A stretch of 64,000 bases of DNA from Erysipelotrichaceae bacterium (GTDB taxonomy: Bacteria; Bacillota_I; Bacilli_A; Erysipelotrichales; Erysipelotrichaceae): positions 124,001-188,000 of the forward strand of contig JAFZQG010000004.1 of assembly GCA_017550145.1 (NCBI GenBank), written 5' to 3'. Position 1 is the first letter of the stretch. Each line of letters starts with the position of its first letter. Position numbers and translations under genes: made by a program. Below, piece after piece: positions 34,558 to 46,555 of this stretch. The notes under the pieces were generated by a model that did no database searches, was not told the origin of the DNA, and saw nothing but the letters and a program-made list of their open reading frames with translations.

Positions 34558-35052
34558 ATGTTAAAACTGATTCGTTTAGACGAGCGTCTGATCCACGGTC
34601 AGATCGCAATCAAATGGTCGAGAGTGACCGGTGTTGACAGAATCATTGTTGCCAACGACGCCGCAGCTGAAAATTCCGTCATTCAGAAATCCCTGATGAT
34701 GGCTGCTCCGCCTACCTGCAAGACAGCAATCATCTCCGTCGATAAGGCTATCGAAATGATGAAGAATCCGAAAGCTGCCGATCACAAGATCCTGCTGCTG
34801 GTAAACAATCCGGATGATCTGCTCAAAGTGCTCACAAGCATCGAAGAGAAACCGGAAACCGTCAATATCGGCAACTACGGACGTATCGCTCCAAAAGTAA
34901 ACGGCGAAGCACGTCCGGAATACAAAGCTCATCTGTATCTGTATGATGATGAGAAAGACACGTTGAAGAAGGTTCTGGACCTTGGTCTGAGAACAGTATA
35001 TCAAGTCACACCTGATGATGCGGCAGAACCTTTGGATAAAATATTAAATTAG
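34558..35052 (+). CDS. PTS EIIB component, mannose/fructose/sorbose family
   Basis: 164 residues. 'LIRLDERLIHGQIAIKW' carries the phosphorylated His13. 'RIIVANDAAAENSVIQKSLMMAAPP' and the rest follow family architecture. It passes phosphate from EIIA to the incoming sugar at the EIIC/EIID channel. Confidence 0.95.
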   Translation: MLKLIRLDERLIHGQIAIKWSRVTGVDRIIVANDAAAENSVIQKSLMMAAPPTCKTAIISVDKAIEMMKNPKAADHKILLLVNNPDDLLKVLTSIEEKPETVNIGNYGRIAPKVNGEARPEYKAHLYLYDDEKDTLKKVLDLGLRTVYQVTPDDAAEPLDKILN

Positions 35053-35088
35053 TTTGATTAAGGGAAAAGAGAGGAGGAAAACTAATTT

Positions 35089-35895
35089 ATGGCTGGTGCT
35101 GCTTTAAAAATATGCATCGTTTACTTCCTGCTTTGCTACATCGACGAGATCTGCCTGTCTTGGCAGTGTCTGACTCGTCCGATCGTAATCGCTCCGCTGG
35201 CAGGACTTGTACTGGGTGATTTCCGTACAGGAATTATTATGGGAGCTGAACTTGAGGCCATCTTTATGGGTATCTCCGCAATCGGTGGTGTTATCGCTGC
35301 TGATGCTACACTGTCAAGTGTCATTGCGGTTGCCTATACGATCTTAACCGGCGCAAGCATCACTGATGGTGTTGCCCTGGCGTTCCCAATCGGTACTGTC
35401 TTAACATCTGTAAACAACTTAAGCATGTCACTGATTTCCAACCCGATGGCTGCTTACTGGGAGAAACTGGCTCAGAAGGATCTGAAACAGTTCAAAATCC
35501 AGAACTTCTTATTTGCTGCTCTGATGAAGCTCATTCCTTCTGTTGTTCTGTTCATCTCTGTTGCTTACGGTGTTGACGGTCTCAACAAACTGTTAGGAAC
35601 TTTACCACCATTCGTTATGACCGGCTTAGGCGCTGCTTCCGGCATGATGATCGGTGTCGGTTTCGCGATCCTGACTGCCATGATCTGGGATCAGGAAGTC
35701 GGTATCTTCTTCTTCGTCGGTTACGTCATGGTTGCTTACTTACACATGGATACATTAGCAATCGCCATCTTAGGTGCTGCTTGTGCTATCACCATGTTCT
35801 TCAGCAACAAACGTCTTATTGACATGAAGAATGAACTTTTGAACGCTGGCGTCAAGACAGCTGAAAACAAAAACAGTGAGGAGGATTTCTTCTAA
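35089..35895 (+). CDS. PTS EIIC component, mannose/fructose/sorbose family
   Basis: 268-residue membrane permease subunit. 'RPIVIAPLAGLVLGDFRTGIIMGAELEAIFMGI' is the typical EIIC-man segment; several further helices follow. Sugar specificity cannot be read directly. The stop overlaps the next ATG. Confidence 0.95.
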   Translation: MAGAALKICIVYFLLCYIDEICLSWQCLTRPIVIAPLAGLVLGDFRTGIIMGAELEAIFMGISAIGGVIAADATLSSVIAVAYTILTGASITDGVALAFPIGTVLTSVNNLSMSLISNPMAAYWEKLAQKDLKQFKIQNFLFAALMKLIPSVVLFISVAYGVDGLNKLLGTLPPFVMTGLGAASGMMIGVGFAILTAMIWDQEVGIFFFVGYVMVAYLHMDTLAIAILGAACAITMFFSNKRLIDMKNELLNAGVKTAENKNSEEDFF

Positions 35896-36719
35896 TGGCT
35901 AAAAACAATTTAACTGCTCAGGAACAAGCTACTCTTAAGAAGATGTTCTTGCTTTCTCACCTTGTATTCATCAGCTTCTCGATGGTCAAGATGGAAGCTA
36001 ACGGCTTCATGATGACAATGGAACCGGCTCTGGAAGAACTCTATGCCGATAATCCAGAAGAGAAGAAAGAAGCTGTCGCAAGACACATGTCATTCTTCAA
36101 CACTCACGCTGTACCGTTCTCCTTCGTAGCCGGTCTGGCTTACGCAATGGAAAGACAGCACAGTGAAGGTAAGGTTGATGGAACGACCATCGAAAATATC
36201 AAGGCTGCCCTGATGGGACCTACTGCCGGTATGTTCGACTCTCTGTTCTTCAACTGTATCCGTGTCATCGCTGCCGGTATTTCTATCGGTCTGTGCAGAC
36301 AGGGCAACTTCTTAGGTACGATCATTTTCATCCTGCTCTATGGTGTAACTCAGTCTGTTGTTAAGTGGTTGCTGATCAACACAGGCTACACTCTCGGTAC
36401 TTCCTTCATCGATCAGGTCTTCAATTCAGGTCTGATTCAGGTTTTAACGAAGTGTGCTTCTGTCTTAGGTCTGATGATGGTTGGTGCTATGACTGCTCAG
36501 ATGGTATCCGTACCTCTGAACCTGGTCATCAATACAACCGGTGCTGAAGGCGGCGAAGTTGTTATCGCTGATATCCTTAACAGCGTCTTCCCGGGCTTAC
36601 TGGGTGTCGTTGCTCTGTTCCTGATGGTATGGCTCATCAAGAAGGGCTGGACTCCTACCAAGCTTATCGGTCTGATCTTCGCATTTGCCCTTATCGGTGC
36701 TGCAATCGGAATATTCTAA
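35895..36719 (+). CDS. PTS EIID component, mannose/fructose/sorbose family
   Basis: 274 residues; EIID subunits are unique to the mannose class. 'MANNLT'-like start, 'MEANGFMMTMEPALEELY', 'HMSFFNTHAVPFSFVAGLAYAME' and 'GPTAGMFDSLFFNCIRVIAAGI' are strong family hallmarks. A terminator follows, before the sugar-processing genes. Confidence 0.95.
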   Translation: MAKNNLTAQEQATLKKMFLLSHLVFISFSMVKMEANGFMMTMEPALEELYADNPEEKKEAVARHMSFFNTHAVPFSFVAGLAYAMERQHSEGKVDGTTIENIKAALMGPTAGMFDSLFFNCIRVIAAGISIGLCRQGNFLGTIIFILLYGVTQSVVKWLLINTGYTLGTSFIDQVFNSGLIQVLTKCASVLGLMMVGAMTAQMVSVPLNLVINTTGAEGGEVVIADILNSVFPGLLGVVALFLMVWLIKKGWTPTKLIGLIFAFALIGAAIGIF

Positions 36720-36724
36720 AAACC

Positions 36725-36759
36725 AATAAGGGGAAAGAAAATCTTTCCCCTTATTTTTC
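36725..36759 (+). terminator. Terminator after the mannose-type PTS genes
   Basis: AATAAGGGGAAAG / CTTTCCCCTTATT, 13 perfect pairs with five-base loop, then TTT. Lowers or stops transcription into the deacetylase genes. Confidence 0.85.
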
Positions 36760-36761
36760 AG

Positions 36762-36793
36762 CCATATATCGATAATGATTTGTCGACATATGG
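36762..36793. promoter_or_regulatory. Inverted repeat before the ChbG-like gene (possible operator)
   Basis: CCATATATCGA (36762-36772) and TCGACATATGG (36783-36793), one mismatch, centres two helical turns apart. It lies in the 96-base gap after the terminator, so it may control a separate promoter for the deacetylase genes. Confidence 0.45.
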
Positions 36794-36815
36794 GTGAAAG
36801 CGAGGAATAAACAAT

Positions 36816-37625
36816 ATGACAAGAATACTGTTTCAGGGTGATGATTTCGGATTTACCAGGGGTGTAACCTTAGGTATCGTAGATTCAATTGACCGCGGTG
36901 TCTTACGCAATACGGGACTGTTCGCAAATATGCCTTCGGCAGAATTTGCGGTCTCTTTCATGAAAGACCGTCCGCAGGTCTGTTTCGGTATCGACTTCAA
37001 TCTGGTGAGCGGACCGAGCTGTGCCGATCCGAAGGAAATCCCGCATCTGGTCGATGAGAACGGACAGTTCATCAGATCAGGCGTGAGAACCAGAGATGAA
37101 AGATGGAAGAGCGAAGAAGGCAGAGCCGAACTTTTCCCTTACGATGAAGTAAGAAAAGAGATCATGGCTCAGTATAACCGTTTCATTGAACTGACCGGAA
37201 CCAAACCCGGTTATCTCCACGAACATTCCATCTCATCAGAGAACTACCGCAAGGTCATCCATGAATTATCGGTTCAGGAAGATATACCTTATTCATCTGA
37301 GATCTGGCATGAACTGGGTTTAGATAAGCCGTTATATAAGCTGCTTCAAATGTCGATGGCATCGCAAAAGAAAGTCTTCGATCCTAACGATCAGTTAAAC
37401 AAGGATACCGTTGAACAGTTCTTCTCGGTAGCGGATGAACTCAAAGAAAACGGCACAAGCGTTTTCGGCTGCCATCCGGGATATGTGGATGCGGAATTAC
37501 TTACCTTGACGACTCTTTCTCTTGAAAGATGCAAGGATGCGGAGATGATGATGTCAGACAGAGTTAAACAGTGGATCAAAGACAATAATGTTGAACTGAT
37601 CACCTACAGAGATTTGAGAGGTTAA
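36816..37625 (+). CDS. ChbG/HpnK (YdjC-like) family carbohydrate deacetylase
   Basis: 269 residues. 'LFQGDDFGFTRGV' contains the metal Asp pair (9-10), 'GYLHEHSISSENY' and 'FGCHPGYVDAELL' match later family motifs. Enzymes of this family remove an acetyl group from phosphorylated N-acetylated disaccharides such as chitobiose-6-phosphate. With NagA next to it and a PTS before it, the likely substrate is an acetylated amino-sugar oligosaccharide taken up by that PTS. Some usual His ligands are replaced (for example FDFNLVSG instead of LHLNLTSG), so specificity may differ. Confidence 0.85.
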   Translation: MTRILFQGDDFGFTRGVTLGIVDSIDRGVLRNTGLFANMPSAEFAVSFMKDRPQVCFGIDFNLVSGPSCADPKEIPHLVDENGQFIRSGVRTRDERWKSEEGRAELFPYDEVRKEIMAQYNRFIELTGTKPGYLHEHSISSENYRKVIHELSVQEDIPYSSEIWHELGLDKPLYKLLQMSMASQKKVFDPNDQLNKDTVEQFFSVADELKENGTSVFGCHPGYVDAELLTLTTLSLERCKDAEMMMSDRVKQWIKDNNVELITYRDLRG

Positions 37626-37628
37626 ACC

Positions 37629-38825
37629 ATGATAATATATTGCGATCGCATAATAAGTGAACAGGGCATAATCGACGGCTATCTTAAAGTCGAAGGTTCA
37701 AAAATAACTGATCTTGTAAGAAAAGATGTCGAAGAACTTCAAGCCGATCGGGATTACAGCGGCTATACGATCATTCCGGGTATTTTCGATACCCATAACC
37801 ACGGCTTCATGGGCTGGGATCCTTCAAGAAGTGAGGGTGGCACAGCCGAGATCGAAGGCTATTGTAAGGCCTTAGGCAGTGCAGCCGTAACTTCGATCTT
37901 CCCGACCGTTGTCGATGAAGATGATTCCTTTGCCCTGATCGCGGAAGTTGCGAAAGAGAATAAAGACGGCGCCGCCATCATGGGCATCCACTCCGAAGGG
38001 CCATATCTCAACAGAGTCGGTGAAAAAGGCGTTGATACCGGACATCCGGATATCGATTTAGACAGGATCGAAAGAGCGATAAAGAATTCTAACGGTTTAC
38101 TAAAACTGATGGCCTTAGCTCCTGAGCTGCCATTAAGTAAGCAAGCCATCAGACTCTTGAATAAGAACGGCGTCAGAGCGGCTTTCGCCCACAGTAACCA
38201 AACATATGAAGAAGCACTGGAATCATTCAAAGACGGAATCTCCGTTATTACGCATACAGCAAACGTTATGAGCGGCCTGCATCACCGCAATATGGGCGGC
38301 TTAGGTGCAGCGATCCTCAATGATGATGTCTACAACGAACTGATCTGCGACGGTCTTCATGTGCGCAACGAAATGATCGAAATAATCATGAGAGTAAAAC
38401 GCGATGCTTTCAATAAGATCATGATGATCTCGGATAATGTTCATTTAGGCGGATTACCGGCCGGACAGTATATGGGGCCTTTCGGCGGTGAAGTAACGAT
38501 CACCGATGAAGGTTTCTGTCTGACCGATACCGGAAGACTGGCCGGCAGTGCCAAACCGGTATTATATGGTATGCGCAATCTCGTAAAGAATATGAATATC
38601 CCTATCGAGACTGTTTCAAAGATGGCTTCTTTAAATCCGAGCCTGGTCTATGGTTTTGCGGATCGTAAAGGTTCGATCAGAAACGGCAAGGATGCGGATT
38701 TTGCGGTGATCGATGATGACTTCATGTGTCTCTATACCTACAGAGAAGGCAAGAAGATCTATGATCACAACACCGATACGAATCTGTACAATCCGTATGC
38801 GGATAATTATAAGGTCAAAGAATAA
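37629..38825 (+). CDS. nagA: N-acetylglucosamine-6-phosphate deacetylase
   Basis: 398-residue amidohydrolase that turns GlcNAc-6-P into GlcN-6-P. 'PGIFDTHNHGFMGWD' holds the first metal His pair, 'GIHSEGPYLN' the Glu ligand, 'RAAFAHSNQTYEEA' and 'TANVMSGLHHRNMGG' further His residues and 'ISDNVHLGGLPAG' the catalytic Asp. It starts three bases after the ChbG-like gene with GAGG upstream. nagB is not in the window. Confidence 0.92.
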   Translation: MIIYCDRIISEQGIIDGYLKVEGSKITDLVRKDVEELQADRDYSGYTIIPGIFDTHNHGFMGWDPSRSEGGTAEIEGYCKALGSAAVTSIFPTVVDEDDSFALIAEVAKENKDGAAIMGIHSEGPYLNRVGEKGVDTGHPDIDLDRIERAIKNSNGLLKLMALAPELPLSKQAIRLLNKNGVRAAFAHSNQTYEEALESFKDGISVITHTANVMSGLHHRNMGGLGAAILNDDVYNELICDGLHVRNEMIEIIMRVKRDAFNKIMMISDNVHLGGLPAGQYMGPFGGEVTITDEGFCLTDTGRLAGSAKPVLYGMRNLVKNMNIPIETVSKMASLNPSLVYGFADRKGSIRNGKDADFAVIDDDFMCLYTYREGKKIYDHNTDTNLYNPYADNYKVKE

Positions 38826-39424
38826 TGGATAGTAAATTTCTGATATATTTTGGATTAGCTTTATTAATAACCGCAATTCTGCAGGGACTTCAGGCTTACG
38901 GTCGAAGCAGGATCTTCAGATCATTGAGTGAATATCTTCAGAAAGGTGAATTCGATAAATTCGATGAACTCATAAACAAACCGTTAACGGGAATGCTGTA
39001 TGACAGATACAATGTGCAGTTCATGAAACTAAATGCAGCTTTCATGAAAGGCGACAAGGATCAGATCGAAGAGACCTTAAAAGGTTTCAATGATCTGCAA
39101 ATGAACCTTAAGCAGCAGAAAGCCTTATATGAAAAAGCCTTCTATTACTATGTGAGTACAGAAAATCAAGAGATGGCTACCAAGTGTTATGAAAAACTCA
39201 AAGAGATCGATCCTGATGAAAACGAGATGATTGAGACTTTCTATGACACCTACGTCTTAAAAGGAAATAAGTATCTGGAAAAGACACTGGAGAAAGTTGA
39301 AAAGGCCAATGATCTTCAGAAACAGGGAGTATATACACTGCTGGCTGATATGTATAAGAATGCCGGTGACAAAGAAAACGAAAAGAAATATCGAAAACTG
39401 CTGAAAGATCTGAATAAGCAGTAA
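38825..39424 (+). CDS. Membrane-anchored TPR-like protein of unknown function
   Basis: 199 residues: one N-terminal membrane segment ('LIYFGLALLITAILQGLQAYG') and then helical repeats resembling tetratricopeptides ('QQKALYEKAFYYYVSTENQEMATKCYEKLKEIDPDENEM', read in pieces). Its ATG overlaps the nagA stop by one base, so it is translated with the amino-sugar genes. The last two codons and stop lie in a repeat shared with 46482-46517. Function unknown. Confidence 0.75.
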   Translation: MDSKFLIYFGLALLITAILQGLQAYGRSRIFRSLSEYLQKGEFDKFDELINKPLTGMLYDRYNVQFMKLNAAFMKGDKDQIEETLKGFNDLQMNLKQQKALYEKAFYYYVSTENQEMATKCYEKLKEIDPDENEMIETFYDTYVLKGNKYLEKTLEKVEKANDLQKQGVYTLLADMYKNAGDKENEKKYRKLLKDLNKQ

Positions 39425-39425
39425 A

Positions 39426-39451
39426 CCTCCTTGAGCCCGAAAGGGCTCTTT
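39426..39451 (+). terminator. Terminator with adjoining CCTCCTT, copy 1
   Basis: GAGCCC, GAAA loop, GGGCTC, TTTAAT, preceded directly by CCTCCTT (39426-39432). The whole 36-base block from TAAGCAG onward recurs at 46482 with one difference. Confidence 0.75.
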
Positions 39452-39488
39452 AATATTGTTTGTATAAAAAAACAGCGAATTCATAAAC

Positions 39489-40502
39489 TCACTGTTTTGT
39501 TGAATCTCTTTCGATCAGTGAACAGTCAAAGATCAATGTCTCGGGAATGTTCTCCTGCTTTTTAATAAGTTTCAGCAGCGTTTCGGCTGCGGCATTACCC
39601 ATTGCTGAAGGATTTCTCTCGATGGTTGAAAGAGACGGTGTGCAGATCCTTGACTGCAGCTGATTATCAAAACCGAAAACCTTAACATCTTCCGGAACCC
39701 TTAATCCTTTTCTTTTGAGTCCCATCATGGCACTGATCGCCTGGTTGTCGCTGGTACAGATGATACCGTCGATTTTGTTTCCGGCATCAAGATATTCGAT
39801 AACGGCTGTTTCGGTATTAATTAATGACGAACCCTTAGGAAGCTGAATAACTGTGCTCTGATCGGCTTTCAGATTGTGTTTATGCATGGCTTCAAGATAG
39901 CCGTCTTTACGGTTGGTCTTTACATATGTAGCCAAATATGAAGAAACAAAGATTATATTCCTGCAGCCTTTTTCAATCAGTTTTTCCGTTGCTTTAAACA
40001 TTCCGGTTTTGACGTCCGATGCAACAATATGCAGATTCATGGAATTGATCGGAGTCCTGTCTATTAGAAGGATAGGTATATCCCTTGATACAAGATCCGA
40101 TTCCAGAAGATTCTGACAGGATATGACCATAATTCCGTCTACCTGCATACTGTCAAGTTTATGGAAATAGCGTCTCTCTTTCTGAGGATCGTTATCGGTG
40201 TTGCAGATAAACAGAGAATAATTGTTATAATCAAAAAACTGTTCAATACTTACGGCAATAGTGGAGAAAAAATCGTTGTTGATATTCGGCATAATAAGGC
40301 CGACCGTACGGGAAGAAGATGATTTAAGACTTCTGGCTGCATTATTAGATACATAACCGTACTTATCAATTACTGATTTAACTTTCTCTTCGGTCTCTTT
40401 GGAATAGCGGCCGGATTTGTTCAGTACATGAGAAACGGTGGCGGTAGAAACGCCCGCAAGTCTGGCAATATCAATAATGGAAACCGTTTTTTTACTGTTC
40501 AT
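39489..40502 (-). CDS. LacI family transcriptional repressor
   Basis: 337 residues. The N-terminal helix-turn-helix 'SIIDIARLAGVSTATVSHVLNKSGRYS' is complete and is followed by the hinge 'AARSLKSSSSRTVGLIMPNI' and a periplasmic-binding-protein-like sensor domain ending 'LIERDST'. Divergent from the EIIBC operon, whose promoter is flanked by two AAACG-type palindromes, so it very likely represses that operon. No clear ribosome site, consistent with low expression. Confidence 0.92.
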   Translation of the reverse strand: MNSKKTVSIIDIARLAGVSTATVSHVLNKSGRYSKETEEKVKSVIDKYGYVSNNAARSLKSSSSRTVGLIMPNINNDFFSTIAVSIEQFFDYNNYSLFICNTDNDPQKERRYFHKLDSMQVDGIMVISCQNLLESDLVSRDIPILLIDRTPINSMNLHIVASDVKTGMFKATEKLIEKGCRNIIFVSSYLATYVKTNRKDGYLEAMHKHNLKADQSTVIQLPKGSSLINTETAVIEYLDAGNKIDGIICTSDNQAISAMMGLKRKGLRVPEDVKVFGFDNQLQSRICTPSLSTIERNPSAMGNAAAETLLKLIKKQENIPETLIFDCSLIERDSTKQ

Positions 40503-40569
40503 TAAGTAAATTCTATGTCAGAAATATCCGAAAATTCAATAGAAAAATGGTTAAAAGTTGGTTAAATGA

Positions 40570-40581
40570 TTAAACGTTTAA
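40570..40581. promoter_or_regulatory. LacI-type operator O1
   Basis: TTAAACGTTTAA, a perfect palindrome with the central CG typical of LacI-family sites; about 20 bases upstream of the -35. Confidence 0.7.
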
Positions 40582-40599
40582 CTTTTTTAACAAAAAGTA

Positions 40600-40628
40600 T
40601 TGCATTTAGCGTTTTATGATGATAATTT
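40600..40628 (+). promoter_or_regulatory. Promoter of the EIIBC / rare-sugar operon
   Basis: TTGCAT (40600-40605), 17 bases, TAATTT (40623-40628), lying between two LacI-type operators. Confidence 0.55.
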
Positions 40629-40632
40629 GTAG

Positions 40633-42042
<1,410 letters not shown>

Positions 42043-42057
42043 TTAGTTGCAGATCAC

Positions 42058-42092
42058 AACCGGCAAAGGAAACAAATCTTTTGCCGGTTTAT
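42058..42092 (+). terminator. Intra-operon terminator after EIIBC
   Basis: AACCGGCAAA / TTTGCCGGTT, ten pairs, 12-base loop, then TATTATTT. Would make the transporter more abundant than the enzymes downstream. Confidence 0.7.
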
Positions 42093-42123
42093 TATTTATA
42101 CTTAAATTAAGGAGAATATCATC

Positions 42124-44519
<2,396 letters not shown>

Positions 44520-44520
44520 G

Positions 44521-44988
44521 ATGAAACTAGCCATTGGAAATGATCATGTCGCAGTCGACATGAAGAAAGAAATAAAGGAATACTTAGAGTCCAAAGGACA
44601 TGAAGTCATTGACGTAGGTACAAACAGCACTGAAAGATTCAATTATCCTGTATCAGGATACAAAGTAGCCAGGATGGTCGCAGACCATGAAGTTGATGGA
44701 GGAGTTCTCATCTGTGGTACGGGAGTAGGAATATCGTTAAGTGCCAATAAGGTGCACGGCATCAGAGCCTGTGTCTGTTCCGATCCTTATACAGCCAAAT
44801 TATCCAAGCAGCACAACAACACCAACATCATCGCTTTCGGTGCCAGAGTAATAGGTATTGAAACAGCCAAGATGATCGTAGATGAGTGGCTGAACGCTTC
44901 TTATGAAGGCGGCAGACATCAGATCAGAGTAGATATGATCAAAGAGATCGAAGAGACTCAGGATCTGAAGGCTGCTCACGAGGAATAA
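44521..44988 (+). CDS. RpiB/LacAB-family sugar-phosphate isomerase (allose-6-phosphate isomerase candidate)
   Basis: 155 residues. 'MKLAIGNDHVAVDMKKEI' is the RpiB N-terminus; catalytic Cys65 lies in 'VLICGTGVGISLSANKV' and 'QHNNTNIIAFGARV' completes the signature. Members isomerise ribose-5-P, allose-6-P or galactose-6-P. Because the next gene is AlsE-like, conversion of allose-6-phosphate to allulose-6-phosphate is the best guess, by analogy with E. coli rpiB/alsB and alsE. A single gene argues against the two-subunit LacAB. Confidence 0.85.
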   Translation: MKLAIGNDHVAVDMKKEIKEYLESKGHEVIDVGTNSTERFNYPVSGYKVARMVADHEVDGGVLICGTGVGISLSANKVHGIRACVCSDPYTAKLSKQHNNTNIIAFGARVIGIETAKMIVDEWLNASYEGGRHQIRVDMIKEIEETQDLKAAHEE

Positions 44989-44992
44989 AGGT

Positions 44993-45640
44993 ATGTCAGA
45001 AAGATTATTATGTCCTTCCATGATGTGTGCCAACTATGGCCACTTGGCTGATGAAGTAAGAGCTTTAGACGATGCGGGAGTCGATATCTTTCACTGCGAC
45101 ATCATGGACGGGACCTTCGTTCCTAATTTCACCATGGGCGTCATGGATATAGAGACCATCAGAAGATATACAGATAAATTAGTAGACGCTCACCTTATGA
45201 TTGAAAACCCGGCCTCCAAGGTAGACTGGTTCATTAAAGCGGGAGCCGATATCATCTATATCCATCCGGAGTCTGAACGATATGTGGTAAAGACTTTAGC
45301 TCATATTAAAGAAATGGGTGCCTATGCAGGCATAGCCGTAAACCCAGATACATCAGTATCATCTATAAGTGAAATACTCAACTTATGTGACTATGTTCTG
45401 GTCATGACGGTCAATCCCGGATTCGCGGGACAGGGCTTCATCGACTTCACCAGAAAGAAAGTGGAACAGCTGGTTAAGTTAAAAGAAGAATACGGCTTCA
45501 AGGTCATGATCGACGGTCACTGTTCGCCTGAGGTCATAGAAGACTTATCCAGCTTAGGTGCAGACGGATTTATACTCGGATCCTCTGCCTTATTCCGCAA
45601 AGGCAAGACTTATAAAGAGCTGATAGAAGGATTGAGGTAA
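44993..45640 (+). CDS. Ribulose-phosphate 3-epimerase family, D-allulose-6-phosphate 3-epimerase-like
   Basis: 215-residue TIM barrel. 'LLCPSMMCANYGHLADEV', 'IFHCDIMDGTFVPNFTMG', 'VDAHLMIENP', 'VMTVNPGFAGQGFI' and 'MIDGHCSPEVI' follow the Rpe/AlsE pattern. The start 'CPSMMC' is nearer to AlsE (PSLMC) than to Rpe (PSILSAD), supporting allulose-6-phosphate to fructose-6-phosphate. Starts five bases after the isomerase. Confidence 0.82.
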   Translation: MSERLLCPSMMCANYGHLADEVRALDDAGVDIFHCDIMDGTFVPNFTMGVMDIETIRRYTDKLVDAHLMIENPASKVDWFIKAGADIIYIHPESERYVVKTLAHIKEMGAYAGIAVNPDTSVSSISEILNLCDYVLVMTVNPGFAGQGFIDFTRKKVEQLVKLKEEYGFKVMIDGHCSPEVIEDLSSLGADGFILGSSALFRKGKTYKELIEGLR

Positions 45641-45645
45641 TAAAA

Positions 45646-46470
45646 ATGAATAACAAAACTATAGGAATGATCATTCCGACCACAGACAATTCTTTCTTCT
45701 CGTCCTTGGCTCATAATACAGAAGTATTCTTAAATGAAAAAAGATACAGACTTCTTTTGTGTGACGCGCACAATGATGTATCAAGAGAAAAGGAATATCT
45801 TAAGGCATTATCTGAGTTATGTGCAGGTATTCTTGACGTATCAGGATTAAGCGAACTCGAAGATGATTTCATCGATAACGATTATCCTTTGGTATTCGTA
45901 GACCGCAGACCAAACAGCAATAAGTATGTCCCCTGGGCAGGAAACGATGATGAACAAGCAATGTATGAAGCCACATCCTATCTGCTTGAACAGGGCTGCG
46001 CCAATATCCTTCTGCTTCCGGGATATATCGCCGAATACCACGAATCGCCAAGAGTCAACGGCTATAGGAAAGCTCTGGAAGAAAAAGGCATTACTTTTGA
46101 TGAATCATATGTAATACTTCGAAAAGGATTAAAATCATCGCAGGAAGAAACCAGAGATATTATCATGAATGTGTTATCTGAAGGAAGAAGGATCGATGCG
46201 ATCATCACATCTTCGGATCGATCTGCTTTCTCGGTCATGAAGGCGATCGGCGAACTCGGTTACTATGCCCCCGAAGATATAAGACTTATATCTTTTGACA
46301 ACACACCTTATTCAACACTGTCTTCTCCTTCCATTACTGCCATTGACAGAAACGCAAAGGATATAGCTTACAAAGCTTCGGATACTTTATTGAAGCTTAT
46401 AGGCAAAGAAAAAACAGAAGAAACAAACATTATTCCTGTTTCGCTGGTAAAAAGAGATTCAACAAGATAA
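45646..46470 (+). CDS. LacI-type sensor protein lacking the DNA-binding domain
   Basis: 274 residues. It begins 'MNNKTIGMIIPTTDNSFFSSL', precisely where the sensor domain of LacI repressors begins after the hinge, and continues through 'DAIITSSDRSAFSVMKAIGELG', 'IRLISFDNTPYSTLSSPSITAIDRN' to 'VSLVKRDSTR'. No helix-turn-helix is encoded upstream: GAGG precedes the ATG and the epimerase gene ends five bases before. It resembles the sensor half of the operon's own LacI repressor. It may bind the inducer or pair with the full repressor; function is inference. Confidence 0.82.
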   Translation: MNNKTIGMIIPTTDNSFFSSLAHNTEVFLNEKRYRLLLCDAHNDVSREKEYLKALSELCAGILDVSGLSELEDDFIDNDYPLVFVDRRPNSNKYVPWAGNDDEQAMYEATSYLLEQGCANILLLPGYIAEYHESPRVNGYRKALEEKGITFDESYVILRKGLKSSQEETRDIIMNVLSEGRRIDAIITSSDRSAFSVMKAIGELGYYAPEDIRLISFDNTPYSTLSSPSITAIDRNAKDIAYKASDTLLKLIGKEKTEETNIIPVSLVKRDSTR

Positions 46471-46492
46471 CAGGAATCAATTAAGCAGTAAA

Positions 46493-46519
46493 CCTCCTTG
46501 AGCCCAAAAGGGCTCTTTT
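46493..46519 (+). terminator. Terminator with adjoining CCTCCTT, copy 2
   Basis: GAGCCC, AAAA loop, GGGCTC, TTTT, preceded by CCTCCTT (46493-46499); near-identical to 39415-39450. Confidence 0.78.
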
Positions 46520-46555
46520 AAATAGGTGATAAAATAAATTCAAAGAGGATCTTCT

